Assembly (NCBI RefSeq): GCF_028462125.1
Contig: NZ_CP115468.1
Coordinates: 1-64,000 of the forward strand
DNA from: Leptospira sp. GIMC2001
GTDB taxonomy: Bacteria; Spirochaetota; Leptospiria; Leptospirales; Leptospiraceae
Length of the DNA: 64,000 bases
Reading direction: 5' to 3'
Position 1 is the first letter of the stretch. The number at the start of each line of letters is the position of its first letter. The translations under genes were made by a program, and so were the position numbers. The notes beneath the pieces were generated by a model, which did not search any database, was not told the origin of the DNA, and saw only the letters and a program-made list of their open reading frames with translations. This document shows, one piece after another, positions 48,352 to 56,437 of the stretch.

Positions 48352-49992
48352 ATGCAAGTCGAAGTAAAATTAGAATATCCGATTGTTGCAGCGGGCACCC
48401 CGACTGAGAACCATTTGCTGGTTCGCCTGAAAACTCCGCCTGTAGTCAAAGGTCAGAGACAACCGCTAGTAGTGGGTCTTGCAATTGATAAGAGTTGGTC
48501 GATGAAAGGGGAGAAAATGGATGCGGTTTTAGAAGCAGCATCAGCTCTCGTGAACTGGCTAACAAGGCTGGATTACCTCGCAGTCATAGCATATTCAAAC
48601 GACGTACAAGTTGTACAGGCACTTACGAATTTGACTGAGAAAATTTCCATCACTGATAAAATTCGGAATATCAAAGTTGCGACATCTACTAATCTTAGTG
48701 GTGGATGGCTTCAAACTTTACGCGCCCTTGATTCTAAAAAGATCGAAGGAGCTTTCAAGAGAGTAATACTATTAACAGATGGCAATCCAACTTTAGGAAT
48801 CAAAGAGCCATCTCAATTTATACAAATAGCTAAGGATCATGCGGCCAAAGGAATCTCAACAACTACGATTGGAGTGGGTGATGATTTTAATGAAGATATG
48901 CTTCGTGAAATTGCGAGTGCAGGAGGTGGAAATTTTCACTTTATTGATAATCCGGAGCAAGCATCTGATATATTCTTTCAAGAGTTTGGAGATATAGGTG
49001 CCTTATATGCACAAGCGATAGAATTGAAAGTTGAAATACCAAGCTCGATGCAGTTTGAAAGTGTATTGAATAATCTCTCCTATGATAAATCTGAAGATAT
49101 CTCTGAATTTCGTGGTGATATGGGTGCCGTTGGTAAGCAGACAATTCAGATTCAAGCTGGAGATATTCGATCTGATGATATAAAAAATATAATTCTCAAA
49201 TTCAAAACTTCTAATTCAAAAGTAAAGGGAATCAACGATTTTAAAATTGAAGCAAGCTATTATAATCTTTTGGAAGGAATGAAATTAGAAACCGTATCTG
49301 CAAATGGAAAATTTGAATATGGTAACCAAACATCGAAGCAAGATCCAGATGTATTGGTTGAGCTTCTTGTAGTTCAGACTGCGGATGCTATTTTGACTGC
49401 TTCTGAATTGATACGAAATGGTAATAGCCAAGATGCTCGTTCTTTGGTATCCGAACAGATTGGTCGCTTAGAAAAGAGCAAGCATTATGCACCGAATGCA
49501 TTGGGTTCGCTATTGAATCGATTGCAAGTTTTGGAATCTAAGATCAATGAGAACTCCAATACAGTAAGTAAAATCTTTCTCGCATCAGGAAGCAATCTCT
49601 CCTCTAAGGGTGCAGATATGATGGATATGAAAGATGTTAATTTTCATGATGATATTTTTATCTACTCATCAATCGGTGATATTGACTTGTACAAATGTCC
49701 AGAAATCAAAACTTTGATTCAAGAAAAAATGACAGCAGGATTTCGTTTCATAATTTTTGACATGAAAGGAACAAGTCACATCGATTCTTCTGCTATTGGA
49801 ACTTTGATTCAAATTGTTGGTTGGTTGCGAAGACGCGGTGGTGAGTTGATTGTTTCGGATCTGAAAGACTCGGTGAGAAAAGTTTTTGAGATTACAAAAC
49901 TGTACAATCATATCCGAGTTGCACAGAGTTTGGACGATGCTAAAGAAAGTATCTCTCGTATACTAATAACGAGAGAAGGTGACAAGAATTAA
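48352..49992 (+). CDS. VWA domain fused to C-terminal STAS domain
   Basis: 546-residue cytosolic protein. The N-terminal part is a von Willebrand A domain with an intact MIDAS: Asp46-x-Ser48-x-Ser50 (AIDKSWSM), the Thr region ATSTNLSGG and LLTDGNPT. A beta-rich middle region follows, of the sort found after VWA in chloride-channel-type proteins. The C-terminal about 110 residues are a STAS domain (FIIFDMKGTSHIDSSAIGTL, ELIVSDLKDSVRKVF). Ser479 or Ser480 matches the phosphorylated serine of SpoIIAA-type anti-anti-sigma factors. ATG 48352 is preferred over TTG 48319; AAAGG lies 13 nt upstream. The fusion suggests a signalling scaffold. Confidence 0.82.
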   Translation: MQVEVKLEYPIVAAGTPTENHLLVRLKTPPVVKGQRQPLVVGLAIDKSWSMKGEKMDAVLEAASALVNWLTRLDYLAVIAYSNDVQVVQALTNLTEKISITDKIRNIKVATSTNLSGGWLQTLRALDSKKIEGAFKRVILLTDGNPTLGIKEPSQFIQIAKDHAAKGISTTTIGVGDDFNEDMLREIASAGGGNFHFIDNPEQASDIFFQEFGDIGALYAQAIELKVEIPSSMQFESVLNNLSYDKSEDISEFRGDMGAVGKQTIQIQAGDIRSDDIKNIILKFKTSNSKVKGINDFKIEASYYNLLEGMKLETVSANGKFEYGNQTSKQDPDVLVELLVVQTADAILTASELIRNGNSQDARSLVSEQIGRLEKSKHYAPNALGSLLNRLQVLESKINENSNTVSKIFLASGSNLSSKGADMMDMKDVNFHDDIFIYSSIGDIDLYKCPEIKTLIQEKMTAGFRFIIFDMKGTSHIDSSAIGTLIQIVGWLRRRGGELIVSDLKDSVRKVFEITKLYNHIRVAQSLDDAKESISRILITREGDKN

Positions 49993-50018
49993 AGATTTGA
50001 GTTATTCGAAATTTTGAA

Positions 50019-50246
50019 TCAATCCTTGATCCAACTTTCCGCTTCAGTAATTGCTTCTTTCACTTGGTCATAAAGCTCTGGAGGAATCGCGATTCCTTTT
50101 TGTGTTGGTTTTAATTCACCATCTTTGTCGGTGTACCATACACGAAGATTTAGATATGTACTTCCTTTGAATTCGGACACTTCCACACGAATTACTTCAC
50201 CACGCGCACCTTTGTCAATATCACGGACTACACCTGTTCTTTTCAT
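50019..50246 (-). CDS. PC4/YdbC-like ssDNA-binding protein
   Basis: 75-residue protein of the transcriptional coactivator p15 (PC4) family. The pattern is the four-strand and helix core: [40 protein letters not shown] and [15 protein letters not shown]. Bacterial members such as YdbC bind single-stranded DNA as dimers; their cellular role is poorly known. A good AGGAG ribosome site precedes the ATG by about 9 nt. It stands alone between the VWA-STAS gene (convergent) and the FNR gene. Confidence 0.85.
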   Translation of the reverse strand: MKRTGVVRDIDKGARGEVIRVEVSEFKGSTYLNLRVWYTDKDGELKPTQKGIAIPPELYDQVKEAITEAESWIKD

Positions 50247-50380
50247 ACATCGATCTCCTAAATATTAATTCCAATTACGAAACATTATCTTTATGTCAGA
50301 CCAGTAAATTAATGAAAAGGAATAATTTTTAGTTTATGATTTTCATTAATTAGGTTAAAGCAATGAACTCAGTGATCATT

Positions 50381-51313
50381 TCAATAAGTTTCAATAAAAG
50401 CCTGATTTTTGGATTCTAAATCTTTTTTGAATTCTTCGTATGTCATACTTGTTCCGGATAAGCGCATCATTTCTTCAAGCACTCCGCGCTCCATTCCTTT
50501 CGGACCACCGCAAATATAGAATTTACCATTGTTCTGAAGGGCATGTACTATTTTATCATTCAGTTCACGAATGCGATGTGAAATATACATTTTTCCTCCA
50601 TCAAAAGGATTGGATTGTTCTCGACTGATTGCTGTTATGAAAGTAAAATTTTTGTGTTTGGTAGCAAGATTCTCAAAATAGTCTTTTAGCACAATTTCAT
50701 CTGAATACGGAGCTCCATAAACTACCGTTACATTACCCGTATGATTGATTAACTTTTGTTCCAATAATTCTTCGCACATGCCATAAAATGGAGCGATACC
50801 TGTGCCCGTGGCAAAAAAGAAAATATCACCCACGAAATCAGTAGTAGGTAAAAGGAATTTTTTACCGGCAGGACCTGTTAGTGTTACTGTGTCTCCTTCC
50901 TTTAAGTCACAAATATAGTTGGAGCAGACACCAGAATGAAGAATATCCCCGTTTTCATCATAGACATTGTCTCTTTTGATTATAAACTCCAATGTGTCTT
51001 TTTTCATTCCAAATGAAAGACTTGGAGAAGCAATTGAATAAAGTCGCACCGTATACGCAGTATCAGGTGAACCTTTCTCGACTTTTTTGGGATCGGAACC
51101 TGGAGGAATCACTCCAGCTGATTGTCCGACGAGATAAGGGTATTGATCGTGATCAACACTTAGGATAATTCTATGGATTGAAGAAGATCCTTCTATTTTT
51201 GGTCGCTTGCATTTACCTTGTTCTGGAGTGAGCTGAATGTTCTTGAGAACTTTTGCCAGTAATGGTGTGGATTTCTTAAAAATATTGATTTGTGGTTCAG
51301 GTAATTGGCTCAT
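50381..51313 (-). CDS. Plant-type ferredoxin-NADP+ reductase
   Basis: 310-residue FAD enzyme that passes electrons between NADPH and ferredoxin or flavodoxin. It shows the plastidic-type features: the FAD motif [10 protein letters not shown], the [14 protein letters not shown] segment, [11 protein letters not shown], the NADP site [35 protein letters not shown] and a C-terminal aromatic (FIETY) that stacks on the flavin. This matches the Leptospira enzyme described as plant-like. A TTGACA (complement of 51344-51349) with a poor AAAATT -10 lies very close to the ATG, which lacks a Shine-Dalgarno, so a leaderless transcript is possible. Confidence 0.92.
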   Translation of the reverse strand: MSQLPEPQINIFKKSTPLLAKVLKNIQLTPEQGKCKRPKIEGSSSIHRIILSVDHDQYPYLVGQSAGVIPPGSDPKKVEKGSPDTAYTVRLYSIASPSLSFGMKKDTLEFIIKRDNVYDENGDILHSGVCSNYICDLKEGDTVTLTGPAGKKFLLPTTDFVGDIFFFATGTGIAPFYGMCEELLEQKLINHTGNVTVVYGAPYSDEIVLKDYFENLATKHKNFTFITAISREQSNPFDGGKMYISHRIRELNDKIVHALQNNGKFYICGGPKGMERGVLEEMMRLSGTSMTYEEFKKDLESKNQAFIETY

Positions 51314-51493
51314 CTATGCTAATTTTCAAATTTCGATCACTGCTGTCAACTCCGTTATATCGATCAGTTGTTCAATATAAAAAATTCTGAATCTCTCTGA
51401 AATTATGTCTCTTTGGTTGACGATTTTTAACCATATTTTAAGTTTTAGTAATTTCTAACTCAGTTCGAACATATAAGCAGGGGGAATCTTATT

Positions 51494-51700
51494 TTGAAAT
51501 CCATAGAGCGTGAAGTTCTTACCAAAATTCAGAAGTTTAGTTCAAAACTTTTGAAGGAAATCGAAATAGAAAGAAAATTAGATCAGTTGGATAGAGAAGG
51601 AAAAACTTGGAAAGTTCTCAGTATTGATGGTTCACTTCAAGGGCGCGGTATCAAAGAAATGGGACTTGCAACTGGAACAGATCAATTGCAATTATTTTAG
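51494..51700 (+). CDS. Small hypothetical protein, 68 residues
   Basis: Not recognised. The protein is charged and helical in the first half (IEREVLTKIQKFSSKLLKEIEIERKLDQLDREGK) and has a strand and Gly-rich second half (TWKVLSIDGSLQGRGIKEMGLATGTDQL). There is no signal or membrane segment. It starts with TTG 51494, supported by a strong GGGGGA about 9 nt upstream. It lies between the FNR gene (divergent) and the desaturase gene. Expression looks plausible from the ribosome site, but no function can be suggested. Confidence 0.6.
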   Translation: MKSIEREVLTKIQKFSSKLLKEIEIERKLDQLDREGKTWKVLSIDGSLQGRGIKEMGLATGTDQLQLF

Positions 51701-51818
51701 AAATTTCTTTCCCTTTCTTACACGCTTGTTCAATTTAAATTCATAAATTACCGTTTTAAAATAGTTTGCTTCATACCCAGAAATTTCTTAACTGGTTGTG
51801 AGAGCGATAACGTACAGA

Positions 51819-52832
51819 ATGAACTCGTCACAATACTCTATAGTTGATATAAGAAAAACAATTCCCGATAAATACTTTAAACCAAATCTATATAAATCGA
51901 TTTTCTATTTTATTTGGGATGTCTCTATCATAGGTCTTTTGTATTACTCAGTATTTCTAATTGATTCAATTTATTATTTACCATTCTTTTGGTTTTTAAC
52001 AGGAACTATGTTTTGGGCTTTGTTTGTTGTTGGTCACGATTGTGGACACGGATCCTTTTCCAAAATTTCTTGGTTGAATTCATTGATTGGGCATCTGGCG
52101 CATACGCCGATTCTTGTTCCCTATCATGGATGGAGAATTTCGCATCGAATACATCACAGTAATACTGGCAATCCTGATAAAGATGAAACTTGGTATCCTA
52201 TTTCTGATTCTCAGTATGAAAAGTTAAGCTTACCAAAAAGAATAGCTAGATATAAATTATTCTTAATAGTTTTTCCTTTGTATTTATTTGTACGATCTCC
52301 AGGCAAAGATGGTTCACATTTTCATCCCAAAAGTAATTTATTTAAAGAAAATGAAAGATCTCAAGTTGTTTTGAGTACGACTTTATGGGTCATAATGGTT
52401 TGTTTTCTCGGCTGGACTATTTTTCAATATGGAATCATTTCGTTTCTTATCTACTATTTTGTTCCTTACACAATTTTTGTAATATGGTTATCTTTGGTGA
52501 CCTATCTTCATCATACGGATGTGAATATCCCTTGGTATAGAAATGAAGATTGGACCTTTCTTAAAGGAGCTATGTCAACAATCGATCGTAGTTATGGAAT
52601 TTTTGAACCAATTCATCACAATATTGGAAGTCATGTTATTCATCACATATTTGCTGGTATTCCTCACTACAATCTATTAGAAGCTAAGAAACATCTTAAA
52701 AAAGCGCTTGGATCCGATTATCGTGAATCCAAAAACTCATTGTTCTATGATTTTATGAAATCATATCGTGACTGTATAACGATTCCAGACAAAGGCAATA
52801 TAGTTTATTATAAAAGACCAGAATCGAACTGA
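51819..52832 (+). CDS. Membrane fatty-acid desaturase (omega-type, three His boxes)
   Basis: 337-residue membrane di-iron desaturase that introduces double bonds into acyl chains. The three histidine boxes are complete: HDCGH (His73-His77), HRIHH (His109-His113) and HVIHH (His272-His276). Hydrophobic spans lie at about 25-75 and 165-220. The order and the HDCGHGSF box resemble omega-6/omega-3 (FAD2/DesA-like) acyl-lipid desaturases. ATG 51819 is preferred over GTG 51798; neither has a strong ribosome site. The nearby ferredoxin-NADP reductase could supply electrons through ferredoxin. The 3' end overlaps the convergent lipoprotein gene by 25 bp. Confidence 0.9.
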   Translation: MNSSQYSIVDIRKTIPDKYFKPNLYKSIFYFIWDVSIIGLLYYSVFLIDSIYYLPFFWFLTGTMFWALFVVGHDCGHGSFSKISWLNSLIGHLAHTPILVPYHGWRISHRIHHSNTGNPDKDETWYPISDSQYEKLSLPKRIARYKLFLIVFPLYLFVRSPGKDGSHFHPKSNLFKENERSQVVLSTTLWVIMVCFLGWTIFQYGIISFLIYYFVPYTIFVIWLSLVTYLHHTDVNIPWYRNEDWTFLKGAMSTIDRSYGIFEPIHHNIGSHVIHHIFAGIPHYNLLEAKKHLKKALGSDYRESKNSLFYDFMKSYRDCITIPDKGNIVYYKRPESN

Positions 52833-53596
52833 ATACTACCTGGATCAGGTATTGGTTCAGGAAATCGTATCTCACACTTATTCTGATTATCTAAAGTCAC
52901 TACTCCATTTTTGTATCTTAAACATTCTTCTAAATTTTTTGATCGATCATTTATATATTGCCACCCATCAAGCCGCCAATCATTTTCTTCGTCGTGTTTG
53001 ACATTGGAATTTTTTCTAAATTCCTTTTTGGCAATTAGAGAACCATTGTAACGACTAAAATAATACTCAAATTTATGTCTTTTGGTTAGGTAATGAAATT
53101 TAATAAAGATTCTTCTAGAACTCCATATTCGGTTTTTCATGCTCCATTGCCAATTTCTTGTAATTTTTAAATCATGTTCAGGCAAGTAGTATTCTATTGA
53201 AGTCGGGTTGCCAGAATACCAATAAACAATAAAATCATGATCTACATTGTTATTAACAGTAGAGCGAAATTCAAATAGTTCTTTGCGATAATTCCAAAAG
53301 CATTTTATTTTCGAGTTTTTATTCCGATCGTATTCTAAAAAAAATTGTTCATAGCCTAGATAATCTGATTTCGATGATTTAGAAAATTGGCAATGTTTTA
53401 ATAGTAGAGAATTTAATTGCATAGTTTGCGCTTCAGTAATTTTTTCCCAATGCAATGATTCATTGTAAAAATTATTTAGTGTTTTGTGCAGCGCTCCAAA
53501 AGGAATATTCACCTTCACTATTTCCTGATTGGATGTTTTGCAATGCAATTGCAACATAATTGTAAGTAATAATACAAGGATAACTTTCTGATTCAA
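52808..53596 (-). CDS. Predicted lipoprotein, function unknown
   Basis: 262-residue predicted lipoprotein (signal MNQKVILVLLLTIMLQLHC, Cys19). The mature part is rich in aromatic, basic and Asn residues (WYSGNPTSIEYYLP, KITRNWQWSMKNRIW, RNGS-like turns) in an alternating strand pattern, and ends PEPIPDPGSIQFDSGLL. The repeated charged strands recall MORN-like or antitoxin-type repeat proteins (YYFSRYNGSLIAKKEFRKN) but no clean repeat is visible. The family is not recognised. It overlaps the desaturase gene tail to tail. Confidence 0.55.
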   Translation of the reverse strand: MNQKVILVLLLTIMLQLHCKTSNQEIVKVNIPFGALHKTLNNFYNESLHWEKITEAQTMQLNSLLLKHCQFSKSSKSDYLGYEQFFLEYDRNKNSKIKCFWNYRKELFEFRSTVNNNVDHDFIVYWYSGNPTSIEYYLPEHDLKITRNWQWSMKNRIWSSRRIFIKFHYLTKRHKFEYYFSRYNGSLIAKKEFRKNSNVKHDEENDWRLDGWQYINDRSKNLEECLRYKNGVVTLDNQNKCEIRFPEPIPDPGSIQFDSGLL

Positions 53597-53706
53597 TGTT
53601 TTAATAATTTCTTGTAAGATTTTTATTTATTTCCAAAATAAAACTTGTAAGAAATTCTGTTTACCAATTTACTTGGTTTCTAGATAAAAAAAAGGAGATT
53701 TACTTT

Positions 53707-54042
53707 ATGAAAAAGTATATTGCTTTAACTGCAGTATTCGCAGTCGCTCTTGCAATCGCATGTTCTGGTGGTGGATATAGTGCACCAAGTGGTTCAATTA
53801 TGCAAGACACAAGCCTAGCACTTAGTGCACAATCGGATTTTACTCCAGGTACTGCTGTAGGTACTAAGAGTGGAAAAGCTTGCGCAACTGGTTACCTAGG
53901 AATCGTTTCTTCAGGTGATGCTTCTCTAAAAGCAGCAGCAGCTGCTGGTGGAATTACTAAAATCAACTACGTAGATTACCAAAACGACAATCTACTAGGT
54001 TCTGTAATTAACACTACTTGTACAATCGCTCGCGGAGAATAA
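53707..54042 (+). CDS. TRL-like lipoprotein
   Basis: 111-residue lipoprotein (MKKYIALTAVFAVALAIAC, Cys19). The mature part follows the TRL-domain pattern seen in spirochaetes and other bacteria: GTKSGKACATGYLGIVSSGDASLKAA, AGGITKINYVDYQNDNLLG, ending TTCTIARGE, with a conserved Cys pair (KACATG, NTTCTIA). The function of this family is unknown. A strong AAAGGAG ribosome site and a perfect 10-bp hairpin terminator right after the gene point to an abundant, single-gene transcript. Codon choice is rich in GCT/GCA alanine codons, as in highly expressed genes. Confidence 0.75.
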   Translation: MKKYIALTAVFAVALAIACSGGGYSAPSGSIMQDTSLALSAQSDFTPGTAVGTKSGKACATGYLGIVSSGDASLKAAAAAGGITKINYVDYQNDNLLGSVINTTCTIARGE

Positions 54043-54056
54043 TTCTTTATAAGCGT

Positions 54057-54086
54057 CCATGGCTCTACAAAGAGCCATGGTTTTCT
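54057..54086 (+). terminator. Strong intrinsic terminator of the TRL-like gene
   Basis: CCATGGCTCT (54057-54066) pairs perfectly with AGAGCCATGG (54071-54080) around the loop ACAA and is followed by TTTTCT. It separates the TRL-like gene from the next operon. Confidence 0.9.
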
Positions 54087-54112
54087 AAATTCTAATTATT
54101 TACATTCCTCAT

Positions 54113-55339
54113 ATGCAAGCTCGGTACTTCTTCATTTATTTGTGTATAATAACGCTCTCTTCTTCAATTCATTCTCAAGAACAGCAAGATTGGCAACAAT
54201 TAGCTGAAACTCAATTTGTTAAATTACTTCAATCAGCTCCAAATAGAAATCTCGATAAAATAAGAATTCAATTATGGACAGTCTCTCCTGGTCAAACTGT
54301 GACCACTGCTTTCGGGCATACAGCGCTTCGCATATTTGAAGGCGAAGATTATGGTGACAAAGATTTTTATTTGGATTTTGGAGTTTATGATCCTTCTCCT
54401 GGTTTTTTGTGGAGATTTCTAAAAGGTGAAGCTGCATTTTTTGTAAATATCATTCCTACGAATTCAGCTTATCAAACTTGGGATGCCAGTGGCAGAGGTG
54501 TTACAGCCACGGAACTCCAGGTTACTAATGCTCAGAAAGCAAAATTACTTGCAGCTATGTTAAAGAGTTATAACTCCTATAAAGATGGATACTTTTATGA
54601 GAATTTTACACAAAACTGTGTAACATTCATCCGAGATATTCTTTCTGAAGGATTAGAAAAACGGATGGAATTAACCGAAATTGATTCTGAAAAGAATACT
54701 TGGCGTGCAAGAGTTCTTCCTTATTCCACTTCAATTTTTTGGTTAAACATTGAAGAAACTTTATTGTTTGATCATGATACCGATTCAGTTAGAGATCCTA
54801 ATGAGCTAATATATCTTCCGGATGATTTACTAAAAGCCCTCCAGGAATCAGGAGTCAAGGTTGAGAATACAACAATTATCCCTGATCGTTGGCCACCAAG
54901 AGACGGACGGAGTAGTGCAATCTGGATGGTTATGTATCTAATCATGATTGGTTTTGCATTACCTTTTCCGTTTTTACAAATGTTTGAGCGAGTATCCGAA
55001 GTAATTTATGGAATTGTTTCAGTTGTCGGTGGACTTGCAGCGACGCTTGTTTTTTTTCTAACATCTTTTTCTTTTATGGATCAGACATTGGCTTGGTTGG
55101 TCTTCTCGCCTTTGGATTATTATTTTCTTAAGGCTTATAGTTCTTGGAGAAATAAAAAAGTTATACATATTATAATATTGTTAAGAATCTTTATGTTAGT
55201 TACTGCTTTATTGTTAAACCTTTTTGTTTATGATCAAGTACTTGCTAATATACTATTTCTTTCATTTTTCGTTCATATCTGCTATGCTTGGAAGAGAAAG
55301 GAAGAACTGAAATTATTCTTACTTCCGGGATCTAAATGA
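54113..55339 (+). CDS. DUF4105/Lnb-like membrane protein
   Basis: 408-residue protein with a signal peptide (about 1-22), a periplasmic domain of about 230 residues and three to four C-terminal transmembrane helices (about 265-400). The periplasmic part matches the DUF4105 pattern found in the N-terminal half of lacto-N-biosidase-associated proteins: AFGHTALRIFEG with His69, YLDFGVYDPSPGFLWRFLKG, and FTQNCVTFIRDIL with Cys169. The His and Cys resemble a papain-like catalytic pair, suggesting a peptidase or acyl-transferase, which is inference. The stop overlaps the next start (ATGA). First gene of a four-gene operon. Confidence 0.65.
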   Translation: MQARYFFIYLCIITLSSSIHSQEQQDWQQLAETQFVKLLQSAPNRNLDKIRIQLWTVSPGQTVTTAFGHTALRIFEGEDYGDKDFYLDFGVYDPSPGFLWRFLKGEAAFFVNIIPTNSAYQTWDASGRGVTATELQVTNAQKAKLLAAMLKSYNSYKDGYFYENFTQNCVTFIRDILSEGLEKRMELTEIDSEKNTWRARVLPYSTSIFWLNIEETLLFDHDTDSVRDPNELIYLPDDLLKALQESGVKVENTTIIPDRWPPRDGRSSAIWMVMYLIMIGFALPFPFLQMFERVSEVIYGIVSVVGGLAATLVFFLTSFSFMDQTLAWLVFSPLDYYFLKAYSSWRNKKVIHIIILLRIFMLVTALLLNLFVYDQVLANILFLSFFVHICYAWKRKEELKLFLLPGSK

Positions 55340-56433
55340 GATTTGAAAATAAAATTCTTATTATATTATCTGCCCTAAGCCTTGCAGCGAATTGTCATCT
55401 TGATAGAAAATTAGAAAAGGCTGGAGAAAGTAACACTGAAATTCGCTGCGATATAAATGAATACAGAATCGACAATCTATGCGAGGACGAAAAAGTTTAT
55501 CTCGATTGGGCAGCATCTCTCAAAAAATTTACGAAGCTAAATGAACTCAACAAAGACGTCCTACAAAAATTAACACAAGAAACTTTGGATGTTGATAAAA
55601 CATCAGCTTTATTTTATCATCGTGCCATTAACGAACCTCGTAATAAAAAATTTCTAGACTATTTAGATACGAAAGAGAAGCAACTTTTAAAGAAACTTCC
55701 CGATTTCTCTAAAAAGAAAGTCGTTCTAGCTATGGTTCCAGGTATGTTCTATAAAGACAATCCTGCAGTCGGAGCCGATGGAAAAATGCTTCGCGATATA
55801 GCACTTGAACTTGGCCTCATGGAAGATTTGGTTCCAGTAGAACAGACGGGTACATTAGAAGAAAATGCTCAGATCATTTGTGATTATACAAAGAATAAAA
55901 CAGATGTTAATGGTATCATTTTTGCATCTGTAAGTAAGGGAAGTAGCGATCTTAAGATTGCATTTCAAAAATGTGGTAAAGAGCCTTACTTTAAAAAAGT
56001 CAAGGGATGGTATAATATTGGTGGTCTGAATAAAGGTAGCCTACTGGTTGAAGAAATTGATGGAAATTGGAATTATCGTTGGGAGACTAAATTCTATTTT
56101 TGGTGGAGAAACTACAACTATAAGGGCTTTCTTGATTTAAAAGCTTATCCCGGTGGACCTTTGGATTTTGATTTAAAGCTACCAAAAGAAATATTACAAA
56201 TTAATATTATTGCTGTTCCACAATTTCGTCAAGTAACTCAGAGAGCTTACCCATTCTATGAATATCTAATACGATTTGGTCCAAATGATGGAATGACTTT
56301 GTTAGCTGATAGTTATATAGAGGAAGCGATTACTTATCCATCTTGGAGAAACGATCATTATTTTCAATGGCCAATGTTGCATCAGCGGATGCAAGCATTT
56401 CTAGTCTACATAGTCGAGAACCAATTCCCTTAG
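55336..56433 (+). CDS. Predicted lipoprotein with possible alpha/beta-hydrolase motif
   Basis: 365-residue predicted lipoprotein (signal MRFENKILIILSALSLAANC, Cys20). After a helical part (about 60-120) comes KKKVVLAMVPGMFYKDNP, then GIIFASVSKGSSDL, in which Ser200 (SVSKG) sits where the nucleophile elbow Sm-x-Ser-x-Sm of alpha/beta hydrolases would be, followed by YNIGGLNKGS. The rest (WWRNYNYKGFLDLKAYPGG) is not recognised. The hydrolase idea is weak pattern evidence. The start overlaps the stop of the DUF4105-like gene and the flavoprotein gene follows 4 nt after the stop, so co-expression is likely. Confidence 0.55.
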   Translation: MRFENKILIILSALSLAANCHLDRKLEKAGESNTEIRCDINEYRIDNLCEDEKVYLDWAASLKKFTKLNELNKDVLQKLTQETLDVDKTSALFYHRAINEPRNKKFLDYLDTKEKQLLKKLPDFSKKKVVLAMVPGMFYKDNPAVGADGKMLRDIALELGLMEDLVPVEQTGTLEENAQIICDYTKNKTDVNGIIFASVSKGSSDLKIAFQKCGKEPYFKKVKGWYNIGGLNKGSLLVEEIDGNWNYRWETKFYFWWRNYNYKGFLDLKAYPGGPLDFDLKLPKEILQINIIAVPQFRQVTQRAYPFYEYLIRFGPNDGMTLLADSYIEEAITYPSWRNDHYFQWPMLHQRMQAFLVYIVENQFP

Positions 56434-56437
56434 TATC

